From the NCBI RefSeq assembly GCF_015354735.1, contig NZ_JACEFJ010000007.1, positions 186,001-250,000 of the forward strand: a DNA stretch of 64,000 bases. The letters are read 5' to 3'. The translations under genes were made by a program, and so were the position numbers. The DNA is from Pararhodonellum marinum. GTDB lineage: Bacteria > Bacteroidota > Bacteroidia > Cytophagales > Cyclobacteriaceae. The notes under the pieces are model-generated. The model worked only from the letters and a program-made list of their open reading frames with translations, made no database searches and was not told where the DNA came from. Shown here one piece after another: positions 53,033 through 62,471 of the stretch (position 1 is the first letter of the stretch; every line of letters begins with the position of its first letter).

Positions 53033-53605
53033 TCACCATTTTAGGGTATTAAACTCATTTGAACTTCTGATCAGAGAAACTAGCTTGGCCATGCATTCGG
53101 ATTTCTTTTTTCGGGCATACCCATAAGTGAATCCCAATGCCGAAGCAACTTCCTCCATGGTCTTACCCATCCAACTAAGGTGCAAAAGCTCCTGACAAGC
53201 TTCCCCTAATTTTGAAAGTTGTGTGGATATCAAATGCAACCTATCCTCATGCAATTGGACATCCTCCGCGAGGCGAAAGCTATCCTCTCCGTAGTTATAT
53301 TGCGCTTCCTCATTAATTGTTACCGGTTGATTTTTCTTTTTATTCAAAATATTGAGCCATTTTTTCTTACAGATCAGGTAAATGAAGGCATCAAAGGGGC
53401 ATGTCAAGACAAAATTTTCCGATTTGGCTTTCTGAAAAATAGTAATTAAAGCCTCCTGAAATATATCTGCGGCATCAGCTTCTGTTCCGTTGTTCTTGAG
53501 AACCATCCACTTGATCTTCCCTGAATACTTCCTGTATATTTCCTCTAAAATGACCGGATCATTGTTTAAAAGACCCAAAATGTATTTCTGATCGGAATGT
53601 TCCAT
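53033..53605 (-). CDS. ECF sigma factor at the head of the lipoprotein-protease cluster
   Basis: A 190-residue sigma factor. Region 2: EEIYRKYSGKIKWMVLKNNG, ADAADIFQEALITIFQKAKS (the DxxQE-type core-binding helix), FDAFIYLICKKKWLNIL. Region 4: LSKLGEACQELLHLSWMGKT, MEEVASALGFTYGYARKKKS, a helix-turn-helix with the recognition helix in TYGYARKKKSECM. It heads a minus-strand block of seven genes. No copy of the GGTAAC/GGATATA motif lies in front of it, so it would be expressed from another promoter and act on the three motif sites downstream, if that inference is right. Confidence 0.9.
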   Translation of the reverse strand: MEHSDQKYILGLLNNDPVILEEIYRKYSGKIKWMVLKNNGTEADAADIFQEALITIFQKAKSENFVLTCPFDAFIYLICKKKWLNILNKKKNQPVTINEEAQYNYGEDSFRLAEDVQLHEDRLHLISTQLSKLGEACQELLHLSWMGKTMEEVASALGFTYGYARKKKSECMAKLVSLIRSSNEFNTLKW

Positions 53606-53654
53606 AGTAATCGTGTGTATTTTGAAGCTTAATTTTAATCATACATCAATCAAA

Positions 53655-54068
53655 TTATACTCTCCAAAAAAACCTATCCAACGAAAACCTCCCCGCACCC
53701 AATAGAAAAATTGCTGTCATTCCTGACAGGTAAAGAAAGGGCAATTCTTTGGTGGCAAAGGAATCTGCCGCATGCACGACAAAAAAAGCCGTAGCAAATC
53801 CCAATACCAAGCAGAGTGCAGCCGGTCTTGTGAACAGACCCAAGGCTATAAAAAGTGTAAAAACCGCTTCTGCAGTACCCATCAAGAACATGGTCAAAGA
53901 TTCTCCCAGACCTATGGGATCGGGATAGCTGATTTCCCCATGCCACCAATCCGCCAGGGTTGGCCAACCATGGCGAAAACTGAGTGTCAGTCCAAACAGA
54001 CACCTCAATACCAGCAAGCCGAAATCTTGGAATTTGGATGCGGATTCGCTGTTAAGCCACCAGTCCAT
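53655..54068 (-). CDS. DoxX-family membrane protein
   Basis: A 137-residue four-helix membrane protein. Helix 1 (LLVLRCLFGLTLSFRHGWPT) has the conserved R-x-x-x-G-x-x-x-x-x-HG pattern; helices 2-4 include FLMGTAEAVFTLFIALGLFT, ALCLVLGFATAFFVVHAADS and FLYLSGMTAIFLLGAGRFSL ending in SLDRFF, the usual DoxX C-terminus. Members are found in respiratory or detoxification contexts. It lies about 50 bp upstream of the sigma gene on the same strand; a functional link is not established. Confidence 0.85.
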   Translation of the reverse strand: MDWWLNSESASKFQDFGLLVLRCLFGLTLSFRHGWPTLADWWHGEISYPDPIGLGESLTMFLMGTAEAVFTLFIALGLFTRPAALCLVLGFATAFFVVHAADSFATKELPFLYLSGMTAIFLLGAGRFSLDRFFWRV

Positions 54069-54237
54069 ATCAAACTTTTAGATCATGCCTAAATAAAAAT
54101 ACAAATTATACCCGTAGAAGCCACATATAGTCAAAATGTATTTTTTAGAATCTTTCACCCTAATTGTTTGGTTATCCGCGATCTGACCAGCCTTTTGTTT
54201 CTCTGCATGTATCGGTTTATTCATGTTTTTTTTCTTA

Positions 54238-54404
54238 ACCACATAGTTACATAGTTCTCAAAGAGGTTTTTTCCCATAAAAGTAAAGAATACAGATTTAT
54301 CTATGGATAGCCTATTCATTCTACTATGAACACCAGAGTCTTGGGTAAAAAACCATACATTCAAAATTCAAAAACTAGGTGAACTATGTGTCCTATGTGG
54401 TAAA
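54238..54404. repeat. MITE-like element, copy 2
   Basis: Left end ACCACATAGTTACATAGTTC; right end, read in reverse complement, ACCACATAGGACACATAGTT, so the roughly 20-bp ends are near-perfect inverted repeats. Interior about 125 bp, AT-rich, non-coding. Shares its ends with copy 1 at 25176-25274. Confidence 0.7.
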
Positions 54405-54445
54405 ATCTCAAAAAAGAGAAAATTCAATAAATTGATTTAATTTTT

Positions 54446-54592
54446 ACATGTATGTACTGAATGATGCCAGTAAAATGGTAATTCAATATAATTCTAGCCA
54501 GCAAATTGAAATGACCGGTACCTCAGGGTTCGGACTTCCGACCCGTTTGAAGAAGAATATTGGGTTAGTGGCAAGGAAGCGGACAACCATTA
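54446..54592. repeat. Dispersed copy of the 159-bp repeat
   Basis: Carries the same ordered motifs as the 38.4-kb array: TGTATGTACTGAATGATGCC, GTAATTCAATATAATTCTAG, GGACTTCCGACCCGTTTGAA and ATATTGGGTTAGTGGCAAGG, with about 15 bp missing from the central simple repeat. It follows the MITE-like element by 41 bp. Confidence 0.8.
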
Positions 54593-54769
54593 AGTTTTAT
54601 TTCCACAAGTTAAAAAGTGCGCTCAGAGCTCTTTTCATTAAAAAGGACAGGTAATGCAATCACCCCAACTCCTTTCCAACAAAAGCAAAAAACAGCTACT
54701 TTATCCCAAATGCTTTTTTCTTGCTCCACTTATTGCCTAAATTGATCCTGATCACAATTACTAACATTT

Positions 54770-55933
54770 ATGAAAGAATGGCAGGAAATCATCCGCATGT
54801 ATAAGCTTGGGGTAGAAAGCGGACAAAAAATGGCACTTGCTACCGTGGTTCACGTGGAAGGCTCATCCTACCGACGACCGGGTGCCCGAATGCTTGTAAC
54901 TGAAACAGGTAACTTGACCGGAGCCATATCGGGTGGTTGCCTGGAAGGAGATGCTCTGAAGAAAGCCCAGTTGGTCATCTTTCAGCAATCACCTAAACTG
55001 GTTACTTATGATACCACGGATGAGGATGATGAAAAATTCGGCATTGGTCTGGGCTGCAACGGCATCATTCAAGTCTTGATAGAACCCATTGATCCTCTGG
55101 ATCCACTTAATCCCATCATCATGCTTGAAAAATGCCTTGAAAACAGAACTTCCAAAGTTCTGGTAACGGTTTTTTCACTGCATAGAAGGGCCACAGAACA
55201 ATTGGGAACCTGTCTGTTATTTGCTGAAGAGGATCAATTCGAACATCCTAAAACCGCAGTTCTAGAACCTACGATTTTACTGATTGATGAAGCCAAAAAA
55301 ATCCTTAAAAGCGGCAAACCCCAGATCAAATACCTCGATGATGAATTCAATTGGACCGTATTTTATGAGGTGGTAAAGCCCCCTATTCAACTGATCATTG
55401 TGGGTGCTGGGAATGACACTTTGCCTCTGAACAAGATGGCCCATACCCTGGGCTGGGACACCATCATCTTGGACGGACGGAGCAACCATGCTACATTGGC
55501 CAGGTTCCCCAATGCCAAAGATATTTTGGTTTACCCAGCGGAAGAAGCCATCCAAAAGCTAGAGATAGATCGCCATACCGCCGTGGTTTTAATGACCCAC
55601 AATTTTGAATATGACCTTGTGATCTTGTCCCACATTCTAGCTATGGATTTCCCCTATTTAGGGGTTCTGGGACCCAAAAAGAAAATGGAACGGATGCTGG
55701 CCCAGTTGGAAAAAAAAGGAATTCAAGTCGAAAACTTTCAACTTAAAAAACTCCATGCCCCAATCGGTCTTGATTTAGGGGCTGAAACCTCTGAAGAAAT
55801 TGCACTTTCCATACTTGCAGAAATCCAGGCCATCAACAGCCAATCCACAGCGGGATTTCTGAAAGATAAGCAAGGCCCCATTCATGAAGACTATCGAGCC
55901 AATACCAATAAAATCCCAACCTCTGAAAACTGA
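54770..55933 (+). CDS. xdhC: XdhC/CoxI-family molybdenum cofactor maturation protein
   Basis: A 387-residue protein with both domains of the family. N-terminal XdhC_CoxI domain: VHVEGSSYRRPGARMLV, GAISGGCLEGDAL and FGIGLGCNGIIQVLIEPID, the latter containing the conserved Cys. C-terminal Rossmann-type domain: PIQLIIVGAGNDTLPLNKMA, VVLMTHNFEYDLVILSHIL, PYLGVLGPKKKMERML and LHAPIGLDLGAETSEEIALS. In characterised systems XdhC binds the molybdenum cofactor, promotes its sulfuration and delivers it to xanthine-dehydrogenase-type enzymes. It is followed after 3 bp by the MocA-like gene, and the molybdenum hydroxylase genes lie 2.5 kb downstream. Confidence 0.93.
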   Translation: MKEWQEIIRMYKLGVESGQKMALATVVHVEGSSYRRPGARMLVTETGNLTGAISGGCLEGDALKKAQLVIFQQSPKLVTYDTTDEDDEKFGIGLGCNGIIQVLIEPIDPLDPLNPIIMLEKCLENRTSKVLVTVFSLHRRATEQLGTCLLFAEEDQFEHPKTAVLEPTILLIDEAKKILKSGKPQIKYLDDEFNWTVFYEVVKPPIQLIIVGAGNDTLPLNKMAHTLGWDTIILDGRSNHATLARFPNAKDILVYPAEEAIQKLEIDRHTAVVLMTHNFEYDLVILSHILAMDFPYLGVLGPKKKMERMLAQLEKKGIQVENFQLKKLHAPIGLDLGAETSEEIALSILAEIQAINSQSTAGFLKDKQGPIHEDYRANTNKIPTSEN

Positions 55934-55936
55934 ACA

Positions 55937-56521
55937 ATGCCCCAAAAAACCGCTGTTTTGATCCTGGCTGCCGGAGCCTCTACCCGACTTGGCAGACCAA
56001 AACAATTGCTTGGGCCATCAGGTGAAAGTTTATTGGAAAAGAGCCTAAAGGCTGCCTTAGGTTTGAAAAACGTCACCTGTCTGGTTATGCTTGGTGCCCA
56101 CCATGAGGTCATAGGCCAGCGCTTGTCCGAATATTCGGCCCACTTTTTAGTCAATACGGATTGGGAAAGCGGGATGTCTTCCTCTCTGAAAAAAGGACTG
56201 AAACTCCTCATCGACACCGAAGATCCCGATCAGGTGGTCCTAATGGTCTGCGACCAACCTTATGTTGACACCACTTTACTCCAAAAGCTGATTGACAAAC
56301 AGCAATCATCAAAAAAAGACATCATTGCTTGCACTTATGAGGATAATCTGGGGGTTCCTTCCCTTTTCACCCGAACCTATTTCCATAAATTGCTGCATTT
56401 AGAGGGCCAAGATGGGGCCAAAAAAATAATATACCAAGAGGAAAATGACCGGGAAACTGTAGATTTTCCTGAGGGAATTTTTGACATTGATACTTGGAAG
56501 GATTATGCAAAATGGATTTAG
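55937..56521 (+). CDS. mocA: MocA-like molybdenum cofactor cytidylyltransferase
   Basis: A 194-residue MobA-like nucleotidyltransferase. LILAAGASTRLGRPKQLLG is the nucleotide-binding loop, VVLMVCDQPYVDTTLLQKLI the metal-binding segment, and the domain ends with a short acidic tail (EGIFDIDTWKDY). MocA adds CMP to molybdopterin to form the cytosine dinucleotide cofactor used by xanthine-oxidase-family enzymes in bacteria, which fits the IorA/IorB-like proteins encoded nearby. The last four bases overlap the convergent cysteine desulfurase gene. Confidence 0.88.
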   Translation: MPQKTAVLILAAGASTRLGRPKQLLGPSGESLLEKSLKAALGLKNVTCLVMLGAHHEVIGQRLSEYSAHFLVNTDWESGMSSSLKKGLKLLIDTEDPDQVVLMVCDQPYVDTTLLQKLIDKQQSSKKDIIACTYEDNLGVPSLFTRTYFHKLLHLEGQDGAKKIIYQEENDRETVDFPEGIFDIDTWKDYAKWI

Positions 56522-57675
56522 TTACCTGAATCCCTCAACTTTTTTAAAACTGCTTTTACATGTGCTAGGGCCTGATCCACGTGATCGTCTTCGGTAAAAC
56601 GACCCATAGCAAATCGTACACTGGCTAAGGCAAGGGCATCATGCAGACCCATGACCTTCAAAACATGAGAAGGTTTCTCTGAGATAGAACTGCATGCAGA
56701 ACCGGAACTGACGGCAATCTTTGCATTAAGATGCTTTAAAAAATCCGTCCCCTGAACTCCTTCAAAGGCCAGATTGGTCACATGCGGCAAGCGATGTGCA
56801 TCCGTCCCGTTGCGGCTTACGCCCGGTAATTCCAATAAGGCAATTTCAAATTTGTCACGCAGCGATTTGAGTCTTTTGCTTTCTTCGGACATTGATTGTG
56901 CAGCCAAAACCGCCGCTTGCCCAAATCCAACAATTCCAGGGACATTCAAGGTGCCACTTCGCAATCCCCTTTCTTGCCCCCCTCCCACGATCTGGGGATG
57001 CAGTTTGGAACCAATGGTTTTTTGATTGACGAACAAAACTCCCACCCCTTTTGGACCATACATTTTATGGGCGGACAGTGGCATCAGGTCAATCCCGGAA
57101 TCATGAACAGACACAGGTATTTTCCCTGCGGCCTGCACGCCATCACTTAAAAAGAATACCCCCTTTTCTTTTGCCAACCGGGCTATCGATGAAATGGGCT
57201 GAATCACTCCGGTTTCATTGTTGGCATACATGATGGCCACAATAAGGGTTTGAGGACCGATTGCCGCCTCCAGCTGATCAAGCTTCAAAAGCCCATTTTT
57301 CTCCACAGGCAGGTAAGTGACCTTGACCCCTGTTTGATCCAAAGCCTTACAAGTATCCAATACTGCGCGGTGTTCAGTTTGTAGTGTAATGATTTCATTT
57401 TTAATTGGATCTGCTTGGGATAGAAGGCCTTTTAAGGCGAGGTTGATGGCTTCAGTAGCCCCACTGGTGAAAATCACCTCTTTGGCTTTTGCACCTATCA
57501 GATGGGCTACAGACTCCCTCGCTGATTCTACCGCTTCCTCAGCCATCCAACCATAGGGATGGCTGCTGCTGGAGGCATTGCCAAAATGGGTGGTAAACCA
57601 AGGAACCATGGCTTCCAAAACCTTGGGGTCACAGGGAGTGGTGGCATTGTGATCGAAATAGAGGGGATAGTTCAT
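56518..57675 (-). CDS. Cysteine desulfurase (NifS/IscS-like)
   Basis: About 385 residues, PLP-dependent class V aminotransferase fold. YFDHNATTPCDPKVLEAM at the N-terminus, EIITLQTEHRAVLDTC, the PLP lysine in MPLSAHKMYGPKGVGVLFV, and the mobile catalytic-Cys loop AVSSGSACSSISEKPSHVL are intact. The ATG at 57675 is used rather than a TTG at 57687. The enzyme mobilises sulfur from cysteine. Its placement between the XdhC/MocA and molybdenum hydroxylase genes suggests it may supply the sulfido ligand of the cofactor, as NifS4 does with XdhC in Rhodobacter capsulatus. A general Fe-S role is the alternative. Confidence 0.93.
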   Translation of the reverse strand: MNYPLYFDHNATTPCDPKVLEAMVPWFTTHFGNASSSSHPYGWMAEEAVESARESVAHLIGAKAKEVIFTSGATEAINLALKGLLSQADPIKNEIITLQTEHRAVLDTCKALDQTGVKVTYLPVEKNGLLKLDQLEAAIGPQTLIVAIMYANNETGVIQPISSIARLAKEKGVFFLSDGVQAAGKIPVSVHDSGIDLMPLSAHKMYGPKGVGVLFVNQKTIGSKLHPQIVGGGQERGLRSGTLNVPGIVGFGQAAVLAAQSMSEESKRLKSLRDKFEIALLELPGVSRNGTDAHRLPHVTNLAFEGVQGTDFLKHLNAKIAVSSGSACSSISEKPSHVLKVMGLHDALALASVRFAMGRFTEDDHVDQALAHVKAVLKKLRDSGN

Positions 57676-57804
57676 GATGGATTGCAATGAAGGCTAATGT
57701 AAGCTTCCCATACATTGCTAACAAATATTATGTGACTTATGGCGGAAAAAAGGTCATATTTAGGTATAATTGAATCTGAAGTACCACCTATACCATTATA
57801 TCAC

Positions 57805-58224
57805 ATGTTAAAAAGTATTCCTACCATAGTATTGATTTTCAGTGTAATTTATATTCCCTACCTGATCAGTAATGATGATTTGCAAGAAAGCATCAAGAGA
57901 GGTGCCGGAGTCTATGCCAACCACTGTTCAAGTTGTCACATGGCTGATGGTGAAGGCATTAAAGGAACTTTCCCGCCTTTGGCCCAATCAGATTACTTGA
58001 TGGAGGATAAAGAAAGATCCATTAAAATCATTCTTCAAGGCTTGGATGAAAGCATAGAAGTGAACGGGGTGGCTTACAGTGTGCCCATGGCGTCAATGGA
58101 CTACCTCGAAGATAAACAAATTGCGGATGTTTTGAATTATATCAGAAACAGCTGGGGAAATGAGGGGGAAATCGTACAACCCGATCAGGTAAGCGAAATC
58201 AGATCAGCAATCAAAACCAATTGA
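57805..58224 (+). CDS. Membrane-attached c-type cytochrome
   Basis: About 139 residues from the ATG at 57805, or 161 from an ATG at 57739. The later start gives a normal signal or anchor ([20 protein letters not shown]); the earlier one adds 22 residues before it. One heme-binding motif, [11 protein letters not shown], and a likely axial Met in [11 protein letters not shown] define a monoheme class I cytochrome. It directly precedes the iron-sulfur and molybdopterin subunit genes and is a plausible electron acceptor for that dehydrogenase in the periplasm, as in other Tat-exported isoquinoline-oxidoreductase-like enzymes. Confidence 0.88.
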   Translation: MLKSIPTIVLIFSVIYIPYLISNDDLQESIKRGAGVYANHCSSCHMADGEGIKGTFPPLAQSDYLMEDKERSIKIILQGLDESIEVNGVAYSVPMASMDYLEDKQIADVLNYIRNSWGNEGEIVQPDQVSEIRSAIKTN

Positions 58225-58241
58225 AACCAAAATACAGACAG

Positions 58242-58715
58242 ATGGCCAAATACACCATTGAAGTAAACGGAAAAAGCAGGGAGGTAGACGTCGCCCCGGA
58301 TACGCCTCTCTTATGGGTACTCAGGGATGAACTTAATCTAGTGGGCACCAAATACGGCTGCGGAGTGGCCCAATGCGGGGCATGTACCATCCATCTGGAT
58401 GGAGAGGCCGTAAGGTCTTGTGTCTTGCCTATATCAAGCATTGCCAACAAAAAAGTAATCACCATCGAGGGATTAAGCGAAAATGGCGATCACCCGGTCC
58501 AAAAAGCTTGGGATGAAGTGGATGTGGCCCAGTGCGGCTATTGCCAAGCAGGACAAGTGATGGCCGCTGCTGCCCTACTTAAAAAGAACCCCAACCCCTC
58601 AGATGAGGAAATAGCTTCCAGCATGACCAATATTTGTAGGTGTGGAACTTACGTAAGGATTCGCCAGGCCGTTCATATGGCCGCTGAGAAAGGAGGTACC
58701 TTATGGAAAGGCTGA
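58242..58715 (+). CDS. iorA: 2Fe-2S subunit, isoquinoline 1-oxidoreductase alpha-like
   Basis: About 157 residues. First [2Fe-2S] cluster: [20 protein letters not shown] then RSC. Second cluster: [20 protein letters not shown] and [20 protein letters not shown]. These match the small subunit of two-subunit molybdenum hydroxylases. The ATG at 58242 is chosen since the preceding residues (from a TTG at 58221) are not family-like. The gene overlaps the large-subunit gene by 13 bp. It transfers electrons from the molybdenum site to an acceptor, here probably the upstream cytochrome c. Confidence 0.93.
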   Translation: MAKYTIEVNGKSREVDVAPDTPLLWVLRDELNLVGTKYGCGVAQCGACTIHLDGEAVRSCVLPISSIANKKVITIEGLSENGDHPVQKAWDEVDVAQCGYCQAGQVMAAAALLKKNPNPSDEEIASSMTNICRCGTYVRIRQAVHMAAEKGGTLWKG

Positions 58716-60823
58716 ATGTCACCAGAAGAAATTTCCTAAAAGTCAGCAGTTTGCTCGGCGGAGGCATGTTGATTGGCTTCCCCATGGTTTCCAAAAGTGA
58801 AGCTGCCTCCAATGCTGTATTTTCCCCGAATGCCTACCTCAAAATAGGGGCAGACAATACCTTTACCCTGATTGCACCCAACCCTGAAATCGGGCAAGGG
58901 GTCAAAACTTCCCTTCCCATGATCATGGCCGAAGAGTTGGATTTGGATTGGAAAAAAGTAAAAGTAGAGCAGGCGGGATTTGATCCCGAACTTTACGGAC
59001 GACAAGTGGCCGGAGGAAGTGGGTCTGTCCGAAGCAGGTGGCAGGAAGCCAGAACTGCCGGAGCCACGGCAAGGGCGCTTTTGGTAGCTGCGGCAGCCAA
59101 AACCTGGGGTGTGGATGTAACAGAATGCCATACGGAGGCAGGCTTTGTACACCACAAAAAATCAGGAAAAAAACTCAGCTATGGAGAACTGGCAGAAACT
59201 GCCGCCACCATGCCCATCCCTGAAAACGTGCCCCTCAAGGATCCCAAAGATTTCAAAATCATAGGAACCCGGGTCAAAAACATAGACAACGACAATATTT
59301 TAACCGGCAAACCCTTGTTCGGTATTGATACCAAAAGACCGGGCATGTATTATGCGGTGGTAGCAAGGCCCCCCGCTTTTGGCAAAAAACTCAAATCCTT
59401 TGATGACACTGAATCCCTAAAAATGCAGGGTGTACATAAGGTAGTAAAATGGGAAAATATTGTAGCTGTTTTGGCCAATTCAACCTGGAATGCCAAAAAA
59501 GGAAGGGATGCCTTAAAACTGGAATGGGAGGATGACAGTCCTCTGGAGAGCACGGCAGATCATGAAAAAATCCTTAAATCCTTTTTGGATAAAAGAAGCG
59601 ATAGCCCGGCACGAAATGATGGAGATGCACTCAAATTCCTGGAAAATGGTGGAGAAATCGTAGAAGGCACTTATGAAGCGCCAATCCTACCCCATGCCAC
59701 ACTGGAGCCGATGAATTTCTTTGCAGATGTCAGAGAGGGTAAAGCAGAACTCTATGGTCCCACACAGACCCCCGCAAGTACAAGGGGTCAAGTAAGCAAG
59801 GCCTTGGACATTCCTGAGGAAAATGTTACTGTCGGCCTTTCCAGAATGGGTGGCGGCTTTGGAAGAAGACTGATGGCGGATTATTCACTGGAAGCAGCCA
59901 TGATCTCTGCGGCTGCCAAAGCACCTGTTTTGATGGTCTGGATGCGGGAAGATGACATGCAGGCCGGATTTTACCGACCCATGGGCAAATACAAATACAG
60001 GGCAACGTTGAATGATAAAAAGGAATTGGAAGCCTGGCATCTGACCGCAGCCGGTTTGAACAACCAAAGGACTTCCATTCCCAATAGCTTTCCGGCAGGA
60101 GCTGTATCCAATTTCAGAATAGACAACCACAACAAGGAATCCAATATTTCCACAGCTCCCTGGCGGGCACCCAACCACAACTTTATCGCCTTTGCCGAGC
60201 AGAGTTTTTTGGATGAAATTGCCCACAAAGCGGGAAAAGATCCCATCCAATTGCAGCTGGAATTATTAGCAAAAGCCAAAAACAATCCGGGTGGAAAAGT
60301 GGACTACGACATTGACCGCTATGAAAATGTGATCAAAGAATTAGCGAAGCTCAGTGGATGGAAAAACAACAATGGTGCAAATGGAATATACCAGGGATTT
60401 GCGGCCCATTATTCCTTCAGTACCTATGTGGCGCAGGTGGCGGAGGTTTCCATCAAAGACGGAAAACCAAAAGTCCATAAAGTGTATTGCGTGGTGGATT
60501 GCGGACAGGTGGTCAATCTCAGCGGAGCAGAAAACCAGATTGAGGGGGGGATTGTTGATGCTTTGGGCCATGCCCTTTATGGTGAAATCACCTTTGATAA
60601 AGGTGTGGTTCAGCAGAACAATTTCAACCGCTATAAACTGATGCAACTACAGGATGCGCCAATGGAAATCATCACCCGTTTTGTCAGAAATGAGCATGAC
60701 CCCACCGGTTTGGGGGAACCTGGCTTCCCTCCTGCCCATCCGGCGGTATGCAATGCCCTATTTGCCGCCACAGGCAAAAGAATCAGAAAACTGCCCATCA
60801 GCCATACAGATTTCAAGGCTTGA
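58703..60823 (+). CDS. iorB: Molybdopterin-binding subunit, isoquinoline 1-oxidoreductase beta-like
   Basis: A 706-residue xanthine-dehydrogenase-family large subunit. It begins with a Tat leader ([20 protein letters not shown]), so the folded, cofactor-loaded complex should be exported. Molybdopterin-binding blocks include [37 protein letters not shown] and [20 protein letters not shown], and the active-site Glu lies in [20 protein letters not shown]. The physiological substrate (an N-heterocycle or aldehyde) cannot be read from sequence. It is the last gene of the cytochrome-alpha-beta unit, ended by a strong terminator. Confidence 0.93.
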   Translation: MERLNVTRRNFLKVSSLLGGGMLIGFPMVSKSEAASNAVFSPNAYLKIGADNTFTLIAPNPEIGQGVKTSLPMIMAEELDLDWKKVKVEQAGFDPELYGRQVAGGSGSVRSRWQEARTAGATARALLVAAAAKTWGVDVTECHTEAGFVHHKKSGKKLSYGELAETAATMPIPENVPLKDPKDFKIIGTRVKNIDNDNILTGKPLFGIDTKRPGMYYAVVARPPAFGKKLKSFDDTESLKMQGVHKVVKWENIVAVLANSTWNAKKGRDALKLEWEDDSPLESTADHEKILKSFLDKRSDSPARNDGDALKFLENGGEIVEGTYEAPILPHATLEPMNFFADVREGKAELYGPTQTPASTRGQVSKALDIPEENVTVGLSRMGGGFGRRLMADYSLEAAMISAAAKAPVLMVWMREDDMQAGFYRPMGKYKYRATLNDKKELEAWHLTAAGLNNQRTSIPNSFPAGAVSNFRIDNHNKESNISTAPWRAPNHNFIAFAEQSFLDEIAHKAGKDPIQLQLELLAKAKNNPGGKVDYDIDRYENVIKELAKLSGWKNNNGANGIYQGFAAHYSFSTYVAQVAEVSIKDGKPKVHKVYCVVDCGQVVNLSGAENQIEGGIVDALGHALYGEITFDKGVVQQNNFNRYKLMQLQDAPMEIITRFVRNEHDPTGLGEPGFPPAHPAVCNALFAATGKRIRKLPISHTDFKA

Positions 60824-60837
60824 GGGTTCCTGAATAT

Positions 60838-60881
60838 AAACTCAGGCCATTACCCGCAATTGGTGGCCTGAGTTTTTTTTT
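60838..60881 (+). terminator. Intrinsic terminator after the molybdenum hydroxylase genes
   Basis: Stem AAACTCAGGCCA / TGGCCTGAGTTT with a 13-14-base loop, followed by nine T residues. Confidence 0.93.
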
Positions 60882-60989
60882 GAATAAGCTGGCCATCACC
60901 GGCATCAAAAGCACCTCCTTCAGGTATGTGCCATAAGTAAACCCTGAACTTAAAAATGCTTTTAAAACACCCTAAACAATCCGTAATTT

Positions 60990-62471
60990 TTAAATAGCTG
61001 AAATGTTGGTCAGCTGATCAATTGCCTTGCCCTTCTTTTTCTTTTGATAATCAAAGTAAGCTTCGTCGGGAATTACATCTTGATTGCCATTCTCCACAAT
61101 CAAATTTTGTGAAAGGGGCAAGCCATGGGCTTCACTTTCATAAAAATGCATCATGTATCCTGCTGTATTGACAAATACAAACAAATCACCAACCTGAGGC
61201 ATTTGGGAGAAGGACAGCTTTCTTTTTAGAATAAGGTCCTGTTCCAAGCAATAAGCTCCGACCAAATACCCCTCACACGGTCGTCCCTCAGCGTTCTCCT
61301 CTTGCGGAACAAATAGAGGGTCCAGCAAAAAATCTGCACTGGAGCTGCTCAGCTGCGTTCTATTCATCTCCAATCCAATCAACAGCCGGTTTTCACTGTC
61401 ATTCTTGCGATAAGCCACTCTCGCTACCGTGATCCCGCATTGATCCAGCATGGACCTCCCGGGCTCAAGCCGCAAAGTGATGTCACGATCGATTAAATGG
61501 TGGAAAAGTGGCTTTTCTGCTTTTTGCGCAATGAGGATACTTTCTACAAAATCAGCTTGATTGAGTTCATTGAAGTAAGGATAAACCAAAGGCTCTCCTT
61601 GTAGCTTTTTGCCTGTTTTGACCATACCAAGCGGATGTTTCTTGAAGGTCAATTCCTTATGGTCTTCATTTGATATGGAAGATTTCAGTTGCCTGTTAAA
61701 TTGGGTCCATTCCCTTTTTCTTTTGAGATAGTTGATCAAAATCCCACCTCCTATGTCAATGAATTGGGTTTGGTAGCCAGATTGGGCTAATTCATCTGAA
61801 AGTTCAATGCATTGACCCAGCGCAGCTGATCTTTCTGCTGTGGAATAGCCATTGAGGTGAAAATGCAAACCCTCATAGGCAAATTTGTAGAACCGCTTTC
61901 CTTTCCCCAGATTGGATTGAATAAATTCTACTACTGCATTGGAGTCAAAGCCAAACCTGGAATAAAGCTTTTTCCCTTGAAATTCAAAACCACTGACTCT
62001 AAAACCTACTTTGATCATTCTGTTGTGTTCTTCCAGCAACTGATGAAGCAAGATGCATTCATCTTCATTGTCCAAAACAACAGGCATCTCATGGGCGATG
62101 AGGAATTTTAATAAAGCTTTGTTTTTTATGGCTGCCGTTACGGTCACTTTAGCAGGATCGAAACCTAAATTGACGCAATCCTTGACTTCATTAAGACTGG
62201 CGGTATCCACCCCAAACTTATGTTGCTTGGCCGCATAGACAAAAGCTTTGCATTTATTGGCTTTGCGGGCAAAAAACACTTCCCCCTTCAGTCCCATTTT
62301 TTTGAAGAGGTTTTCAAAATTATCATGATTTTCCCTGAAAGGTTTTAAGTTGATCAGGTTAATCGGTGAGTTGTATTGGTTTATCCAGTCAAAAAGGTAT
62401 TTCCTTTCTGAAACTATATTTTTAACCCACGAGTGTGTGATTGGTGTTAGTTTTGGGATTTGATTGTTCAT
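60990..62471 (-). CDS. Y4yA-type PLP-dependent decarboxylase-like enzyme
   Basis: About 493 residues, alanine-racemase-type fold III enzyme of the Orn/DAP/Arg decarboxylase 2 superfamily. The PLP lysine is in EVFFARKANKCKAFV, a His/Gly block in YEGLHFHLNGYSTAERSAAL, the phosphate-binding Gly-rich loop in QFIDIGGGILINY, and LRLEPGRSMLDQCGITVAR plus CEGYLVGAYCLEQDLILKRK are the C-terminal active-site elements. The ATG at 62471 is chosen because the segment before it is a poor match and overlaps the upstream gene further; even so, the two genes overlap by 50 bp. It probably acts on an amino acid or diamino acid in a specialised pathway with the upstream FAD protein. Confidence 0.85.
   Translation of the reverse strand: MNNQIPKLTPITHSWVKNIVSERKYLFDWINQYNSPINLINLKPFRENHDNFENLFKKMGLKGEVFFARKANKCKAFVYAAKQHKFGVDTASLNEVKDCVNLGFDPAKVTVTAAIKNKALLKFLIAHEMPVVLDNEDECILLHQLLEEHNRMIKVGFRVSGFEFQGKKLYSRFGFDSNAVVEFIQSNLGKGKRFYKFAYEGLHFHLNGYSTAERSAALGQCIELSDELAQSGYQTQFIDIGGGILINYLKRKREWTQFNRQLKSSISNEDHKELTFKKHPLGMVKTGKKLQGEPLVYPYFNELNQADFVESILIAQKAEKPLFHHLIDRDITLRLEPGRSMLDQCGITVARVAYRKNDSENRLLIGLEMNRTQLSSSSADFLLDPLFVPQEENAEGRPCEGYLVGAYCLEQDLILKRKLSFSQMPQVGDLFVFVNTAGYMMHFYESEAHGLPLSQNLIVENGNQDVIPDEAYFDYQKKKKGKAIDQLTNISAI

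Larger units (their letters stand above)
54069..54769. other. Repeat island, no gene
   Basis: About 700 bp with two repeat elements side by side: a MITE-like element (54238-54404) and a dispersed copy of the 159-bp repeat (54446-54592). No gene is supported. A 68-codon plus-strand frame in the repeat copy reflects the repeat sequence. Confidence 0.6.

Noticed and set aside
45274-53605. Type III-E CRISPR (Craspase) locus as identity of the CHAT-sigma cluster
   Set aside because: No gRAMP/Cas7-11-like gene, no CRISPR repeats and no Csx30/Csx31-like sequence were seen; only the TPR-CHAT plus sigma logic is similar.
54448-54654. 68-codon plus-strand frame in the dispersed repeat copy
   Set aside because: Its N-terminal half is the translated repeat unit and the equivalent frame is interrupted in the tandem copies.
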